Notes: a model not told the origin generated them from the sequence alone. A stretch of DNA of 63,213 nucleotides from DATENM01 sp045807765 (GCA_045807765.1 JBJMGU010000106.1:1-63213); one strand, 5' to 3'; shown: positions 48,852 through 57,048, counted from the stretch's first letter. Made by a program: numbers and translations.

Positions 48852-50084
48852 TCACAACGACAGAACAAAGGCGATGACCGCCTGTTTATTCGCCGTGCTC
48901 AGGTTGATGTAGTTGTTGATGATGGGGTTGGCCTGGCCGAAGTGGGCAAGGATCGCATCATTAACCGTCAAGGCGCTGCCGTCGTGCATCAGGCGGATGC
49001 GCGCCCGGACGCCCCACAGCGGCGCCGTGCGCAGCTGGTTCCGGCTCGAAGCCGGGCCGTTCTGTAGAATGCCGTCGCCTGTGCCGACATCGTGCATGGC
49101 GAAGTCACTGAACGGGTGAATGATCTTGTTGCCAAGCTCTGCCGGAACGATGAACGCACCCTGGTTGATGGAGGTGCCGGCGGTCAGCGTCGTAAACTGG
49201 CGGGTGTGGCAAATGTTACAGCCGATTTGATTAAACAGCGCGTCGCCCTGGGTGACCTGCGCGGTGATGGGGCCGCGACCGGGCGCCCGCGTCCCCCGCA
49301 TAAAGGTGGCGAAGGCTGTCACGTCTACGCCCGCCGGTGCGCCGGGGCCGGCGGCATCTTCGGGGTCGGCGACGCCATCGAAGGCCGCCACTGAGACGCC
49401 GTTCGAGGTGTTCTCGGTTGGCTGAAACGGACTGGTAATACCCATCTCATTCAGATAGGCGTCAGCGGAGAAGGAAACAAGGCTGGCATGCTGGTTTTTC
49501 CAGCCGAAGCGTCCCGTACGCGTGGCGTTGTTTGCCTCGGACACTGGCACGCTGAAGAGCGAGCCGCGCTGCCCCGATGGCTGGGCGTTGACGTTGGCGA
49601 TCAGCACGTTGCTGTCGATGCACTCGACGAAGCCGTCGCCGAGCGTGCTGAGCGACATGCGAAACGTGCGGATCGGGTCGTTACTCGATACGCGCTCCTG
49701 GATGGCCGAGGCGATGGCGCGGTCATTGATCAGCGAGCCGCCCGGCGCGTTAACGAAATTGCCAAACGCGTCGAGGTGGCCGGCGCGAAATTCTCTGATC
49801 TGGCTGGCCGCGCCGGTGTCGGGACTCTGTTGGCATTCGACACAGGCGGTCGCGTTGTAGACCGGGCCGAGTCCATCGCTGATGGCCTCACGCTCCTCGA
49901 AAGTATCTCTGTTGGCGTCGAAATTAGCGGCATCGAAGCCGTTGTTCAAGTCGTTGGTTCGCCCATCCATGTCGGTGGTGGGCGCTTCGGTGGCCGCCTG
50001 GCCTTCGACCGACCGGCTGAACATCAATGGGGAAACGACAGCGGCCAAAAACAGCAATAACACAACTACCTTCAGGTGTTTCAT
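48852..50084 (-). CDS. Di-haem oxidoreductase-like cytochrome c with one altered haem motif
   Basis: 410 residues; ATG 50084 with GGAGG upstream. Signal peptide (VVVLLLFLAAVVSPLMFS). It resembles the di-haem peroxidase/thiol-oxidoreductase-like (DUF1111) proteins: FEEREAISDGLGPVYNATAC, then RTGRFGWKNQHASLVSFSAD and RTAPLWGVRARIRLMHDGSA, RW-type end QAVIAFVLSL. The second haem site is a normal CNICHTRQF. The first site reads CVECQQSP: the axial His of CxxCH is Gln (CAA), confirmed on the nucleotide sequence, where relatives have CxECHQNP. One haem may therefore be absent or differently ligated. Periplasmic electron transfer is likely; the partner is unknown. Confidence 0.8.
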   Translation of the reverse strand: MKHLKVVVLLLFLAAVVSPLMFSRSVEGQAATEAPTTDMDGRTNDLNNGFDAANFDANRDTFEEREAISDGLGPVYNATACVECQQSPDTGAASQIREFRAGHLDAFGNFVNAPGGSLINDRAIASAIQERVSSNDPIRTFRMSLSTLGDGFVECIDSNVLIANVNAQPSGQRGSLFSVPVSEANNATRTGRFGWKNQHASLVSFSADAYLNEMGITSPFQPTENTSNGVSVAAFDGVADPEDAAGPGAPAGVDVTAFATFMRGTRAPGRGPITAQVTQGDALFNQIGCNICHTRQFTTLTAGTSINQGAFIVPAELGNKIIHPFSDFAMHDVGTGDGILQNGPASSRNQLRTAPLWGVRARIRLMHDGSALTVNDAILAHFGQANPIINNYINLSTANKQAVIAFVLSL

Positions 50085-50740
50085 CGGAAAATCCTCCTTT
50101 AGCGACTCGAAGACACACGGCTCCGAGCCGGTCTATGAGCAGACATCCTTGTACACGTTGCTTTGCTGTTCCCTGGAAACCCGGAACCCGAAAGGCTCGC
50201 TCGCCCCGGCGCGCATTCGGCCAAGGCTATCGCCGGTTAAGAATGCAACTACCCGGGGAAAATCAAGCAAGAGATGTGAGAATTGCTTCGGCGGTAGAAC
50301 TCATCCCTGAGCCATTTTAGCCCTTTTTCTGGGCTTTTTTTGAGGTTTAGGGATAGCGGCCAGTGTCTTTGAATCCCCTCACCGCGTACATTACCGTTGA
50401 AGCCAGCGCGACTGTAAATCAACTCGCATTGAAAGTCAAGAGTTATGTGAATCAGCTTACCCAGAAGACAGATGAGCAGCACAAAACCGGGCTGGCCAGC
50501 TTATGTCCGGCGCCGCAAATCCCTTCAGCGCTGCGGCGACTGGCCGAGGCAGATTACCTGGATTGGCGGACTCAAGTCCTTTTTCCGCGGTTCCGCGGCG
50601 GATTTCAATAATTAAGAGTAAAATTTCTTTATCCCTGCGCGGCCACGAGTTAATTCATCCAAAAAAGAATCGGGTTATAGGCCGGGCAAAGGCGAAGAAA
50701 AAGTGCCCACACGCGGGCCGGGCTGTGCTAGAATGACCCT
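50085..50740. other. 656-base non-coding stretch upstream of the cytochrome gene
   Basis: The only gene-like frame (50363-50611, plus strand) lacks a ribosome binding site and protein-like composition. The stretch contains a plus-strand intrinsic terminator (50319-50341) with no plus-strand gene before it, and 250 bases of leader-like sequence before the minus-strand cytochrome gene. No riboswitch family that I know was recognised. Confidence 0.55.
50319..50341 (+). terminator. Intrinsic terminator
   Basis: AGCCC (50319-50323) and GGGCT (50331-50335) form a short stem with a T-rich loop, followed at once by a run of seven T (50335-50341). It is oriented for plus-strand transcription, although the nearest upstream gene is on the minus strand. 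Confidence 0.55.
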
Positions 50741-50896
50741 ATGAAATGCCCAAAGTGCTTTAACCCCCTCCGACGGGTGGCCTCCACTGAAGATGCTGTG
50801 TGGTTCACCTGCCCGTTGGGCCATCGATTTCATTCCGAGACCGGTAGCGGCATCAGCGATGCTGAGGGTCACCGCTACGCAGTGTCGGGTGAGTAG
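50741..50896 (+). CDS. 51-residue zinc-ribbon protein
   Basis: ATG 50741 to TAG 50896. The product begins MKCPKCFNPLRRVASTEDAV, followed by WFTCPLGHRFHSETG. CPKC plus CPLGH and a further His give a compact zinc-ribbon with conserved spacing, and the reading frame shows no waste codons. A few similar very short zinc-ribbon proteins are known in bacteria, usually of unknown role in binding nucleic acid or protein. No clear ribosome binding site is visible: the bases just before it are AGAATGACCCT, with another ATG out of frame. It stands alone, 59 bases before the end of a minus-strand gene. Confidence 0.6.
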   Translation: MKCPKCFNPLRRVASTEDAVWFTCPLGHRFHSETGSGISDAEGHRYAVSGE

Positions 50897-50954
50897 GGCA
50901 GATGCCCCTGACCCTGGATCAGGGGCATCTGTAGGGATTCTCGCGCCGCCTTGG

Positions 50955-51167
50955 TTAATCTGAGGTCTGGCCGCCGGGACTGCCCTTCTTGCTGCCTACG
51001 TGCGTGCTGCGCTTGCCGCCGCCTTTGACCCCACCGGCCTGCTGGCCGCCCATGCCACCGCCTGCTTTTCCGCCTTTGCCACTACGTCCGCCAGCTTCAC
51101 CCGAACCGGTTATCGTGTCTTGCATCGTTTCCCTGGTGTTCTGATCCGGTCTTCCCTGTTTCGGCAT
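50955..51167 (-). CDS. Gly/Lys-rich basic small protein
   Basis: 70 residues; ATG 51167 with a strong GGAGG eight bases upstream, which decides the start against a longer frame. After MPKQGRPDQNTRETMQD the rest is a low-complexity chain of Gly, Lys, Ser and Gln (GKGGKAGGGMGGQQAGG, then KKGSPGGQTSD). No signal peptide or fold. The high basic charge suggests nucleic-acid binding or a disordered linker role; it could also be a stress-protein-like KGG-type repeat protein. Real expression is supported mainly by the ribosome binding site. Confidence 0.6.
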   Translation of the reverse strand: MPKQGRPDQNTRETMQDTITGSGEAGGRSGKGGKAGGGMGGQQAGGVKGGGKRSTHVGSKKGSPGGQTSD

Positions 51168-51600
51168 CTGTCTATCCTCCTGATTCGTTGACCCGAACCG
51201 CCCACCGGTCATGCCACCGTGATTAAAAAAGCAACTGTCATTCCGACCGCCAGCCGGCACCGGTGTGAGGTTATAGAATCTTTGCCCATGAGCGTCGCCG
51301 TACAGTACAAAGCCTGCCCTCATGCTCCCGATGCCAATCATTTTCTGGCCACAAGTCGTGAAATTTCGCGCAGGTTTAGCGATTATAGGCTTGCACGGAT
51401 TGATTTTACTGTTACAATGTCTACACGAAGACACAAAAGGGGATTAGCAAGAAATTGTCGTGACAGAGTATGCATCATAGTTGGGAATAGGGTAGATGAG
51501 TGAGTCAATCAGGTTGTGGGGCGCTTAGCTAAGGATGAGTGTACCCGCACAACAGCCCATTTCAGGTGCGTGCTACTGACCCTGTCGGAGGTTGATAAAA
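51168..51600. other. 433-base divergent intergenic region
   Basis: It separates the minus-strand Gly/Lys-rich protein from the plus-strand TPR-Fis regulator. It holds a good sigma-70-like promoter for the plus-strand gene (51391-51418) and otherwise no gene, hairpin or repeat that I can support. Confidence 0.55.
51391..51418 (+). promoter_or_regulatory. Putative sigma-70 promoter of the TPR-Fis regulator
   Basis: TTGCAC (51391-51396), a 16-base spacer, then TACAAT (51413-51418): the -35 matches four of six and the -10 five of six consensus positions. The predicted leader is about 175 bases long. Confidence 0.5.
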
Positions 51601-53019
51601 ATGGAGAGGCGAGCAGCCCAGGACACCACAGTTGATCTGGTTGATAGTGGCCAGTTTTTGACTGCCGAGGAGATGTTTTCCGAGCGGCGGACAGATGAGC
51701 CTAAGGAGATGGTAGTGCGCGCCGAAGTGGCGCTTTATTTTGCCCGCCTCGAGGAAGCTGCCGGACTGCTCGAACAGGTAGCGCCGCGCATCACTGACAT
51801 TAATGTCGCCGGGCGCTTCGCGCTCACCAAAGGTCGTGTCGCGCTCTGGCAAGGCAACCTCGCGGAAGCCGAAATGCAGTTGCAGACCGCCTATCACTTT
51901 TATGCTTTTCATAATGATCTGTTCGGGCTGAGCCACGCGCTGCTGAATCTGGCGCGATTGGCGCGCGAGCGCGGCGTGCTCGACGAGGCCACCGAGCGAC
52001 TGAACGCAGCAAGCAATAATATCACGGGGCGGACCAGCCGCCGTACCGAATACTTGCGCGGCCTGATCGTTTCCGAGCAGGCGGCGGTGGCCGCCGACAG
52101 CGGCGAGATCGAGCAAGCGAAAGAACTCTACGCCGAAGCCTGCCGATTGCTGAAAGCCACTGAAAAAGGGCGCTTTTATGGGCGCTCGCTGGTTGGCCTG
52201 GCCGATCTGCGCTGCGCGCTCGGCGATTTTTTGGAATCGCTGGAGATTTACAAAGAAGCCAATGTCACCTTTGAGCGCCACGACATTCGCCGCGAGCTGG
52301 CCGAGTCGCAATTGAAGCTGGCGATGGCGCTGACTCGCTTGAAACGCTACGAGCGTGCTGAAAAGCTTGCACAGGAGAGTCAGGCCCTGCAACGTGGTGA
52401 TGCCGAAATTGAAAGTACCGCGCTGAGCGTACTCGCCCTCATTGCCCTGCAACAGGGAGAAATCGAAAAAGCGACGGGCTACGCCCTGCCGCCGGTCGAG
52501 CTTGCCGACAGTACGAATCGTGTCCAGTCACGCAGCCGCGCCCGCATTGTGCTCGGACAGGTGCGACTGGCCGAACGCGACTTCAAGCAGGCGGTAGACA
52601 CTTTGTCCGAGGCCGCCAATCTGGCGCGCGACTCGAACGGCTCGTCGGCCAACCGCCGCCTTGAGCTTGAAGCGGTCATCTATCTCGCCGAAGCGTACCA
52701 CCACACCGACACGCGCGCCGGACGCGCCGAGTTGATGCGCGCCAGCGAGCTGCTGAATAGCCTCGAAGACGCTTGGCTCGGCGACGAATTCAATCGCGTT
52801 TCGACCAAGTACGAAGAGCAGATCGTCTTTACAGACGACAACCGGCTGGTGTTTGACGGCAACCAGTTGCCGCGCTGGCAGGAGGCCAAGCGCACGCTTG
52901 AAGGCTTCCTGCTGCGCAACGCCCTGCGGCAGACTAACAACAGCCTGACGCGCGCGGCCCGCAAGCTCGGCGTTTCAAAGGTTCACGTGCATAACCTCAA
53001 AAAGAAACACAATCTCTGA
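51601..53019 (+). CDS. TPR regulator with C-terminal Fis-type HTH
   Basis: 472 residues from ATG 51601 (an in-frame TTG at 51592 is less likely). The body is a row of TPR-like helix pairs: ALYFARLEEAAGLLEQVAPR, GRVALWQGNLAEAEMQLQTA, FGLSHALLNLARLARERGVL, and ALSVLALIALQQGEIEKATG. The C-terminal end is a helix-turn-helix of the Fis/HTH_8 type: LLRNALRQTNNSLTRAARKL then GVSKVHVHNLKKKHNL, the fold found at the end of NtrC-family activators. There is no receiver or sigma-54 AAA domain, so this is an uncommon pairing of TPR sensor and Fis-like DNA-binding end. It may respond to a peptide or protein partner; target unknown. It is bounded downstream by a strong hairpin. Confidence 0.78.
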   Translation: MERRAAQDTTVDLVDSGQFLTAEEMFSERRTDEPKEMVVRAEVALYFARLEEAAGLLEQVAPRITDINVAGRFALTKGRVALWQGNLAEAEMQLQTAYHFYAFHNDLFGLSHALLNLARLARERGVLDEATERLNAASNNITGRTSRRTEYLRGLIVSEQAAVAADSGEIEQAKELYAEACRLLKATEKGRFYGRSLVGLADLRCALGDFLESLEIYKEANVTFERHDIRRELAESQLKLAMALTRLKRYERAEKLAQESQALQRGDAEIESTALSVLALIALQQGEIEKATGYALPPVELADSTNRVQSRSRARIVLGQVRLAERDFKQAVDTLSEAANLARDSNGSSANRRLELEAVIYLAEAYHHTDTRAGRAELMRASELLNSLEDAWLGDEFNRVSTKYEEQIVFTDDNRLVFDGNQLPRWQEAKRTLEGFLLRNALRQTNNSLTRAARKLGVSKVHVHNLKKKHNL

Positions 53020-53040
53020 GATTGCGTTGCCTGTAAAATA

Positions 53041-53097
53041 AAAACGACCGGGACAAGGACGCTTAATTCTTAAAGCATCCCTTGTCCCGGTCGTTTT
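53041..53097. terminator. Strong bidirectional intrinsic terminator
   Basis: An 18-bp perfect stem, AAAACGACCGGGACAAGG (53041-53058) and its complement (53080-53097), with a 21-base loop, ends in T-runs on both strands. It lies between the convergent TPR-Fis gene (stop 53019) and the minus-strand gene at 53143. Confidence 0.9.
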
Positions 53098-53142
53098 TAT
53101 GGCCCCAGTCATTTTCTGGCCGATGAGCCGGCGCGGGTTCGC

Positions 53143-53511
53143 TTAGCGCGCCAGCGACCGCGTGCCATGCAGCGCGCTCTCAAAGGCCGCCACAGAGGTT
53201 TCGCCGACCGCTTGCTCGCCGAAGATCAGGTGAAACAAGGCGCGCAGGGGGCCTGTCTTCGGGCGCGGCTCCCAAAGATTCTCTGACCAGACGTTTTCAA
53301 AGTAATCGACTGCCGCAACGCGCAGACCGACGTCGCGACCGAGCCGCTCGCTCATATACCACTTGTGATCGAGAATGCGCGGCCAGAAGAAACTCGCCTC
53401 GCTTGGCGCTAACTCCAGGCCAGTGAGCAGCTTAAGCGCTCGCTGTTCGCGCCCCCCCGGAGCCTCCAGGGTCTTTTCAATCACGTGATCCAGTTTGTAC
53501 TGTATTGGCAT
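53143..53511 (-). CDS. Small conserved-looking hypothetical protein
   Basis: 122 residues; ATG 53511, with AGGAGG nine bases upstream. It starts MPIQYKLDHVIEKTLEAPGG, then FFWPRILDHKWYMSERLGRD, VGLRVAAVDYFENVW and LRALFHLIFGEQAV. The segment HKWYMSERLGRDVGLRVAAV recalls the end of DUF4032-type proteins, where a similar pattern (YLSERxGRDVG) occurs, but those are about three times longer. Soluble, no signal peptide. It may be a truncated or stand-alone version. It is divergent from the LysR gene (179 bases between starts). Confidence 0.6.
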   Translation of the reverse strand: MPIQYKLDHVIEKTLEAPGGREQRALKLLTGLELAPSEASFFWPRILDHKWYMSERLGRDVGLRVAAVDYFENVWSENLWEPRPKTGPLRALFHLIFGEQAVGETSVAAFESALHGTRSLAR

Positions 53512-53610
53512 ATCTCTTATCCTCCTTTAGCCTCAAGGGCCGCCGCCGGAGCTGCAATCGCCCCTGGCGGGCTGTTCAAAAACCAACACAAGAAAATTAT
53601 AAGATACATC

Positions 53611-53639
53611 GTGCAATGCGTCTAACTCATTGTTATAAT
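53611..53639 (+). promoter_or_regulatory. Possible promoter of the LysR gene
   Basis: A perfect TATAAT -10 (53634-53639) lies 17 bases after a weak -35 (GTGCAA, 53611-53616), about 50 bases before the ATG at 53691. The surrounding 100 bases are clearly AT-rich. A GGAG ribosome site precedes the ATG. Confidence 0.4.
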
Positions 53640-53690
53640 CCGAGCTATTAATATTTTTGATGGTTAAAACGAGTTAAAAAAGGAGTTGCT

Positions 53691-54647
53691 ATGGAGCTGA
53701 CGCAGATCGAGACCTTCCGCGTCGTCGCCGAGACGCTGAACTTCACGCGCGCCGCCGAGCGCCTACACCTGACGCAGTCCGCTGTCAGCCATCAGATCAA
53801 AGCGCTCGAAGAAGAGCTTGGCGAGCCCCTCTTCATCCGCGCCAAGCGCGGCGTCAAGCTGTCGCAGGCCGGAAAGATCGCCCTCGAATACGCCGGGCGT
53901 ATTTCGGAAGAAGCCAACGCCTTGCGCGAGCGCTTCGGGGGGCGCGCCGGTACGCCCACCGGGCGTGTGCGTGCCGCCGCCGCGACCCAGGCTTTCGTTC
54001 ACCTGTTCGCGCCGCTGTTCGAGTCTTTCATGCGCGAGCATCGCGGCATCGAAGTCTCGTTCCGCACGACGGTGACCACAGAGCAGACAATCAACGACAT
54101 CCTCAATGGCGTCGCCGACGTTGGCTTCGCGTCGCTGCCGGTCTATTCGCCGAACTTGCAGGTGACCGAGTTATTCGAAGATGAGTTGATCGTCGTCGTC
54201 GGGCGCGGCCATCGCCTGGCCGCTAACCGCACGGTGACAATCGAAGAGATCGGCAGCGAGCGCATGATTCTCTTCGAACGTGGCGCCTCGATCCGCCATG
54301 CCACCGACGATTTCTTCAAGCGCGTCGGCATCCGGCCTACCCTGGCGCTCGAATCAAATGACACCTACTTCATCAAGCTGATGGTCGAGCACGGCATGGG
54401 GATTTCGCTGCTGCCGGCGTGGGCGGTCCTCGACGAAGTATCGCAAGGGAAGCTCTCGCGGCTGCGCATCGACGGCCATCACCTGCGGCGCTCTGTGGCA
54501 ATGGTGTCGCTGGGCCGCTTCCAGCCGTCGCCGATGCGCGCTTTTCACGCCTACATCCTGCGCCACCAGGAAAAGCTGCAAGCGATGGCGCGCGGCGGCA
54601 TGAACGGAGCAGCGCGGCCAGAGGTTAAGACTTTTCCACAGGTTTAG
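53691..54647 (+). CDS. LysR-family transcriptional regulator
   Basis: 318 residues. The N-terminal winged helix-turn-helix is textbook LysR: IETFRVVAETLNFTRAAERL, HLTQSAVSHQIKALEEELGE, PLFIRAKRGVKLSQAGKIAL. A linker helix follows, then the periplasmic-binding-protein-like effector domain from about residue 95 (GRVRAAAATQAFVHLFAPLF, DVGFASLPVYSPNLQV, ILFERGASIRHATDDFFKRV, MVEHGMGISLLPAWAVLDEV). Length is normal. The divergent neighbour on the left is a small hypothetical gene; the right neighbour is a convergent acyl-CoA synthetase gene. The target is therefore not obvious. The last codons run into a group of DnaA-box-like sequences. Confidence 0.9.
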   Translation: MELTQIETFRVVAETLNFTRAAERLHLTQSAVSHQIKALEEELGEPLFIRAKRGVKLSQAGKIALEYAGRISEEANALRERFGGRAGTPTGRVRAAAATQAFVHLFAPLFESFMREHRGIEVSFRTTVTTEQTINDILNGVADVGFASLPVYSPNLQVTELFEDELIVVVGRGHRLAANRTVTIEEIGSERMILFERGASIRHATDDFFKRVGIRPTLALESNDTYFIKLMVEHGMGISLLPAWAVLDEVSQGKLSRLRIDGHHLRRSVAMVSLGRFQPSPMRAFHAYILRHQEKLQAMARGGMNGAARPEVKTFPQV

Positions 54648-54747
54648 CGGTTATTCACAGCTTTTTCCACAGCACTTTGCACAAATCTAGGGTAGGCCCT
54701 GAGTCAGTTCTTTCAACAGCTTAAGGGCTTGCCCTGAGTTTTCCACA
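54632..54747 (+). repeat. Cluster of four DnaA-box-like 9-mers
   Basis: TTTTCCACA at 54632, TTATTCACA at 54651 (fits TTATNCACA exactly), TTTTCCACA at 54663 and TTTTCCACA at 54739, all in the same orientation; the first lies inside the end of the LysR gene. Two weaker matches are CTTTGCACA (54675) and a reverse TGTGGAAGT (54754). The nonamer GCCCTGAGT occurs twice nearby (near 54697 and 54732). No dnaA, dnaN or gidA gene is in the window. Confidence 0.45.
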
Positions 54748-54799
54748 GGCGCTTGTGGAAGTAGCGCAAGGCGGTTAGCTTGCGCCACATTTAGCTTTT

Positions 54800-56407
54800 T
54801 CAGCCGACGCGCTTGCTCTTGTCTTGCCAGAAACGCTCGCGCAGCAGATTTTTTTGAATCTTGCCGGTCGCCGTGCGCGGCAGGGCAGCAATGAACTCGA
54901 TGCGCTTCGGGCATTTGAAATGCGCCAGATTCTCGCGGCAAAAGGCGATCAGGTCAGCCTCGCTTGCGGCGGCGTCCGGCTTCAGCACGACAATCGCGAA
55001 GGGCACTTCGCCCCAGCGCTCGTCGGGCGCGGCGACGACCGCCGCTTCCAACACCGCCGGGTGCTTGTAGAGAAAGCCTTCGACTTCGATGGACGAAATG
55101 TTTTCGCCGCCTGAAATGATCAAGTCTTTTTTGCGGTCTACAACTTCAATGAAGCCGTGGCTATCGATCAAGGCCATGTCGCCTGTGTGAAACCAGCCGT
55201 CACGGATCACCGCGTCACTGGCTTCAGGCTGCCGCCAGTAACCTTTCATCACGACGTTGGCGCGGGCGATGACTTCACCAACTTCATTGCTGTCGGGCGC
55301 GACATCGCGGCCCGCGTCATCAATGACGCGCACGTCAACGCCGATCATCGGGTAGCCGGTCTTTGCCTGCACGCGCAGCTTGTGATCTTCGGGCCAGTCG
55401 TCCATCGCTGGCGTGACCTTCGAGACCGTCAGGAAGGGCGCGGTTTCGGTCAGCCCGTAAATTTGAATGACGCGCCAACCGAAACGTTCCTGCGCCCCTT
55501 GAATCGTCGCCAGCGGCGGCGCCGAACCGGCAGTGCCGATGCGGACGCCTTGCGGCAATTGGCTTCGCTCGTCTTCGTTCAACGCGTGTTGCAGCGCCAT
55601 GTTGATCATCGTCGGCGGCATGCAGGCGAAGGTCACCTGCTCGCTGCGGACGAGATCGAAGAAGGCGGCGGCCTCGAACTTCTTGATGATGATGTGCCTG
55701 CCGCCCATGCCGGTAACCGCATAAGGCAAGCCCCAGCCGTTGCAATGAAATTGCGCCAGCGTGTGCAGGTAGACATCACGCTCGTGGACGCCGAACTCGC
55801 AAATCGAGTTGATGGCGTTGATGTAGAGATTGCGATGCGTCAGCATCACGCCCTTTGGGCGGCCTGTCGTGCCCGAGGTGTAGAGCAAAGCCGATGGCTC
55901 GTTCTCGTCAATTTCGACCGGGGGCGGCGGCTCGCTCGTTGCCTTTTTCATCAAAGATTCATAATCGCGCCACTGGCCGCTCGCCGCATCGCTCGATGAA
56001 TCATCGTCGCGTGCGAGGATGTAGTGCTCGATTGTTTCAAGGCGGTCGCGAATGGGATCGAGCAGGTGCGTCAGCCCGTCTTCGACGATGACGACGCGAG
56101 CGCCGCCGTGATTAAGGATGTACTCGAAATCGTCGGGCACGAGGCGAAAGTTCAGCGGCATGAGGATGGCGCCCAGGAGCGGTGCGCCGAAGAAGGCTTC
56201 GAGCATGCGATGGCAGTTCTGTGATAGCACAGCGACGCGCTCGCCTTTCGTGACGCCGAGCGCCCGCATCGCGTTCGCCCAGCGGCGGACGCGCTCGCCG
56301 AACTGCGCGTAAGTCAGACGCAGCTCGCCGCAAACCACGGCCTCTTTCGCAGCGTGGGCGACCAGCGCCCGCTTGAGAAAGTCATACTCATTAAGCGGCA
56401 CAATCAC
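54800..56407 (-). CDS. AMP-forming acyl-CoA synthetase (fatty-acid CoA ligase type)
   Basis: 535 residues. Start fixed at GTG 56407: AGGAGG lies seven bases upstream, and the earlier in-frame ATG (56488) would translate that site. ANL-superfamily motifs appear in order: ALLYTSGTTGRPKGVMLTHR (A3, phosphate loop), IYGLTETAPFLTV (A5), GWFHTGDMALIDSHGFIEVV (A7/A8), DRKKDLIISGGENISSIEVE, and PRTATGKIQKNLLRE with the catalytic lysine (A10). Length and motif style fit medium/long-chain fatty acyl-CoA synthetases (AlkK-like). It activates a fatty acid to acyl-CoA in the cytoplasm. It is divergent from the thioesterase and acyl-CoA dehydrogenase genes, which act on such acyl-CoAs. Confidence 0.92.
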   Translation of the reverse strand: MIVPLNEYDFLKRALVAHAAKEAVVCGELRLTYAQFGERVRRWANAMRALGVTKGERVAVLSQNCHRMLEAFFGAPLLGAILMPLNFRLVPDDFEYILNHGGARVVIVEDGLTHLLDPIRDRLETIEHYILARDDDSSSDAASGQWRDYESLMKKATSEPPPPVEIDENEPSALLYTSGTTGRPKGVMLTHRNLYINAINSICEFGVHERDVYLHTLAQFHCNGWGLPYAVTGMGGRHIIIKKFEAAAFFDLVRSEQVTFACMPPTMINMALQHALNEDERSQLPQGVRIGTAGSAPPLATIQGAQERFGWRVIQIYGLTETAPFLTVSKVTPAMDDWPEDHKLRVQAKTGYPMIGVDVRVIDDAGRDVAPDSNEVGEVIARANVVMKGYWRQPEASDAVIRDGWFHTGDMALIDSHGFIEVVDRKKDLIISGGENISSIEVEGFLYKHPAVLEAAVVAAPDERWGEVPFAIVVLKPDAAASEADLIAFCRENLAHFKCPKRIEFIAALPRTATGKIQKNLLRERFWQDKSKRVG

Positions 56408-56539
56408 GATCAGACCTCCTGAAAATGGCTTGCTTTTGACGAATGCGGCAGAGCATAGCACAACCGGCAAGGATTGTCTTTTGCTCATTGAGCATTCATA
56501 GATTGAATCGCGCGCCGCTTTCGGTCATACTCTCGCCCC

Positions 56540-56974
56540 GTGAAAAACGACTTCCGCTTCCATCACCCGCTGCGTGTGCGCTTCGCCGATACGGACATGC
56601 AAGGCATCGTCTTCAACGGCAACTACCTGACCTACTACGACGTCGCCTGGACCGAGTACTTCCGCGCCCTCGGCCTGACGTGGCAAGACCTGATTGGGCT
56701 CGGCGCAGATACCGTGCTGGCGCGCACCACGATGGAATTCAAAGCGCCGGCGCGCTTCGATCAAATACTCGAAATCTACACACGCATCTCGAAAATCGGA
56801 AATACCAGCCTCACCTTTGAATTTGAAATCTACGCACAGGGCGACGAGCGCTTGATCGGCACGGCCTCGTCTCTCTACGTCTGCATCGATCCGCAGACGC
56901 TCAGGCCGGTGCGTGTTCCCGACGCGCTGCGCTCGCGCATCAGCGAATTCGAGGGCAACACCTTCGCGACGTAG
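56540..56974 (+). CDS. Hot-dog fold acyl-CoA thioesterase (4HBT, YbgC/FadM-like)
   Basis: 144 residues; GTG start at 56540 (KNDFRFHHPLRVRFADTDMQ begins the domain, and no better start is visible). The active-site segment RFADTDMQGIVFNGNYLTYY with DVAWTEYFRALG is the standard 4-hydroxybenzoyl-CoA thioesterase motif. ARTTMEFKAPARFDQILEIY and ISKIGNTSLTFEFEIYAQGD are the central strands. It hydrolyses acyl-CoA esters and is encoded between the synthetase and the dehydrogenase. It ends 74 bases before the latter, in a plausible operon. Confidence 0.88.
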   Translation: MKNDFRFHHPLRVRFADTDMQGIVFNGNYLTYYDVAWTEYFRALGLTWQDLIGLGADTVLARTTMEFKAPARFDQILEIYTRISKIGNTSLTFEFEIYAQGDERLIGTASSLYVCIDPQTLRPVRVPDALRSRISEFEGNTFAT

Positions 56975-57048
56975 TCAGTCCTGCGACCTTCGGGTAGACC
57001 CGCAGACTGGCAGAGTGTTATCTTCTAGCCTCCAGCACGGAGGCCGAC

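Noticed and set aside
50363..50611. 82-residue plus-strand frame upstream of the zinc-ribbon gene
   Set aside because: It starts just behind an intrinsic terminator, has no ribosome binding site and no motif.
54632..54762. Chromosomal replication origin
   Set aside because: The DnaA-box-like cluster is real, but no dnaA/dnaN/gidA or adjacent AT-rich unwinding region is present. Reported only as a cluster.
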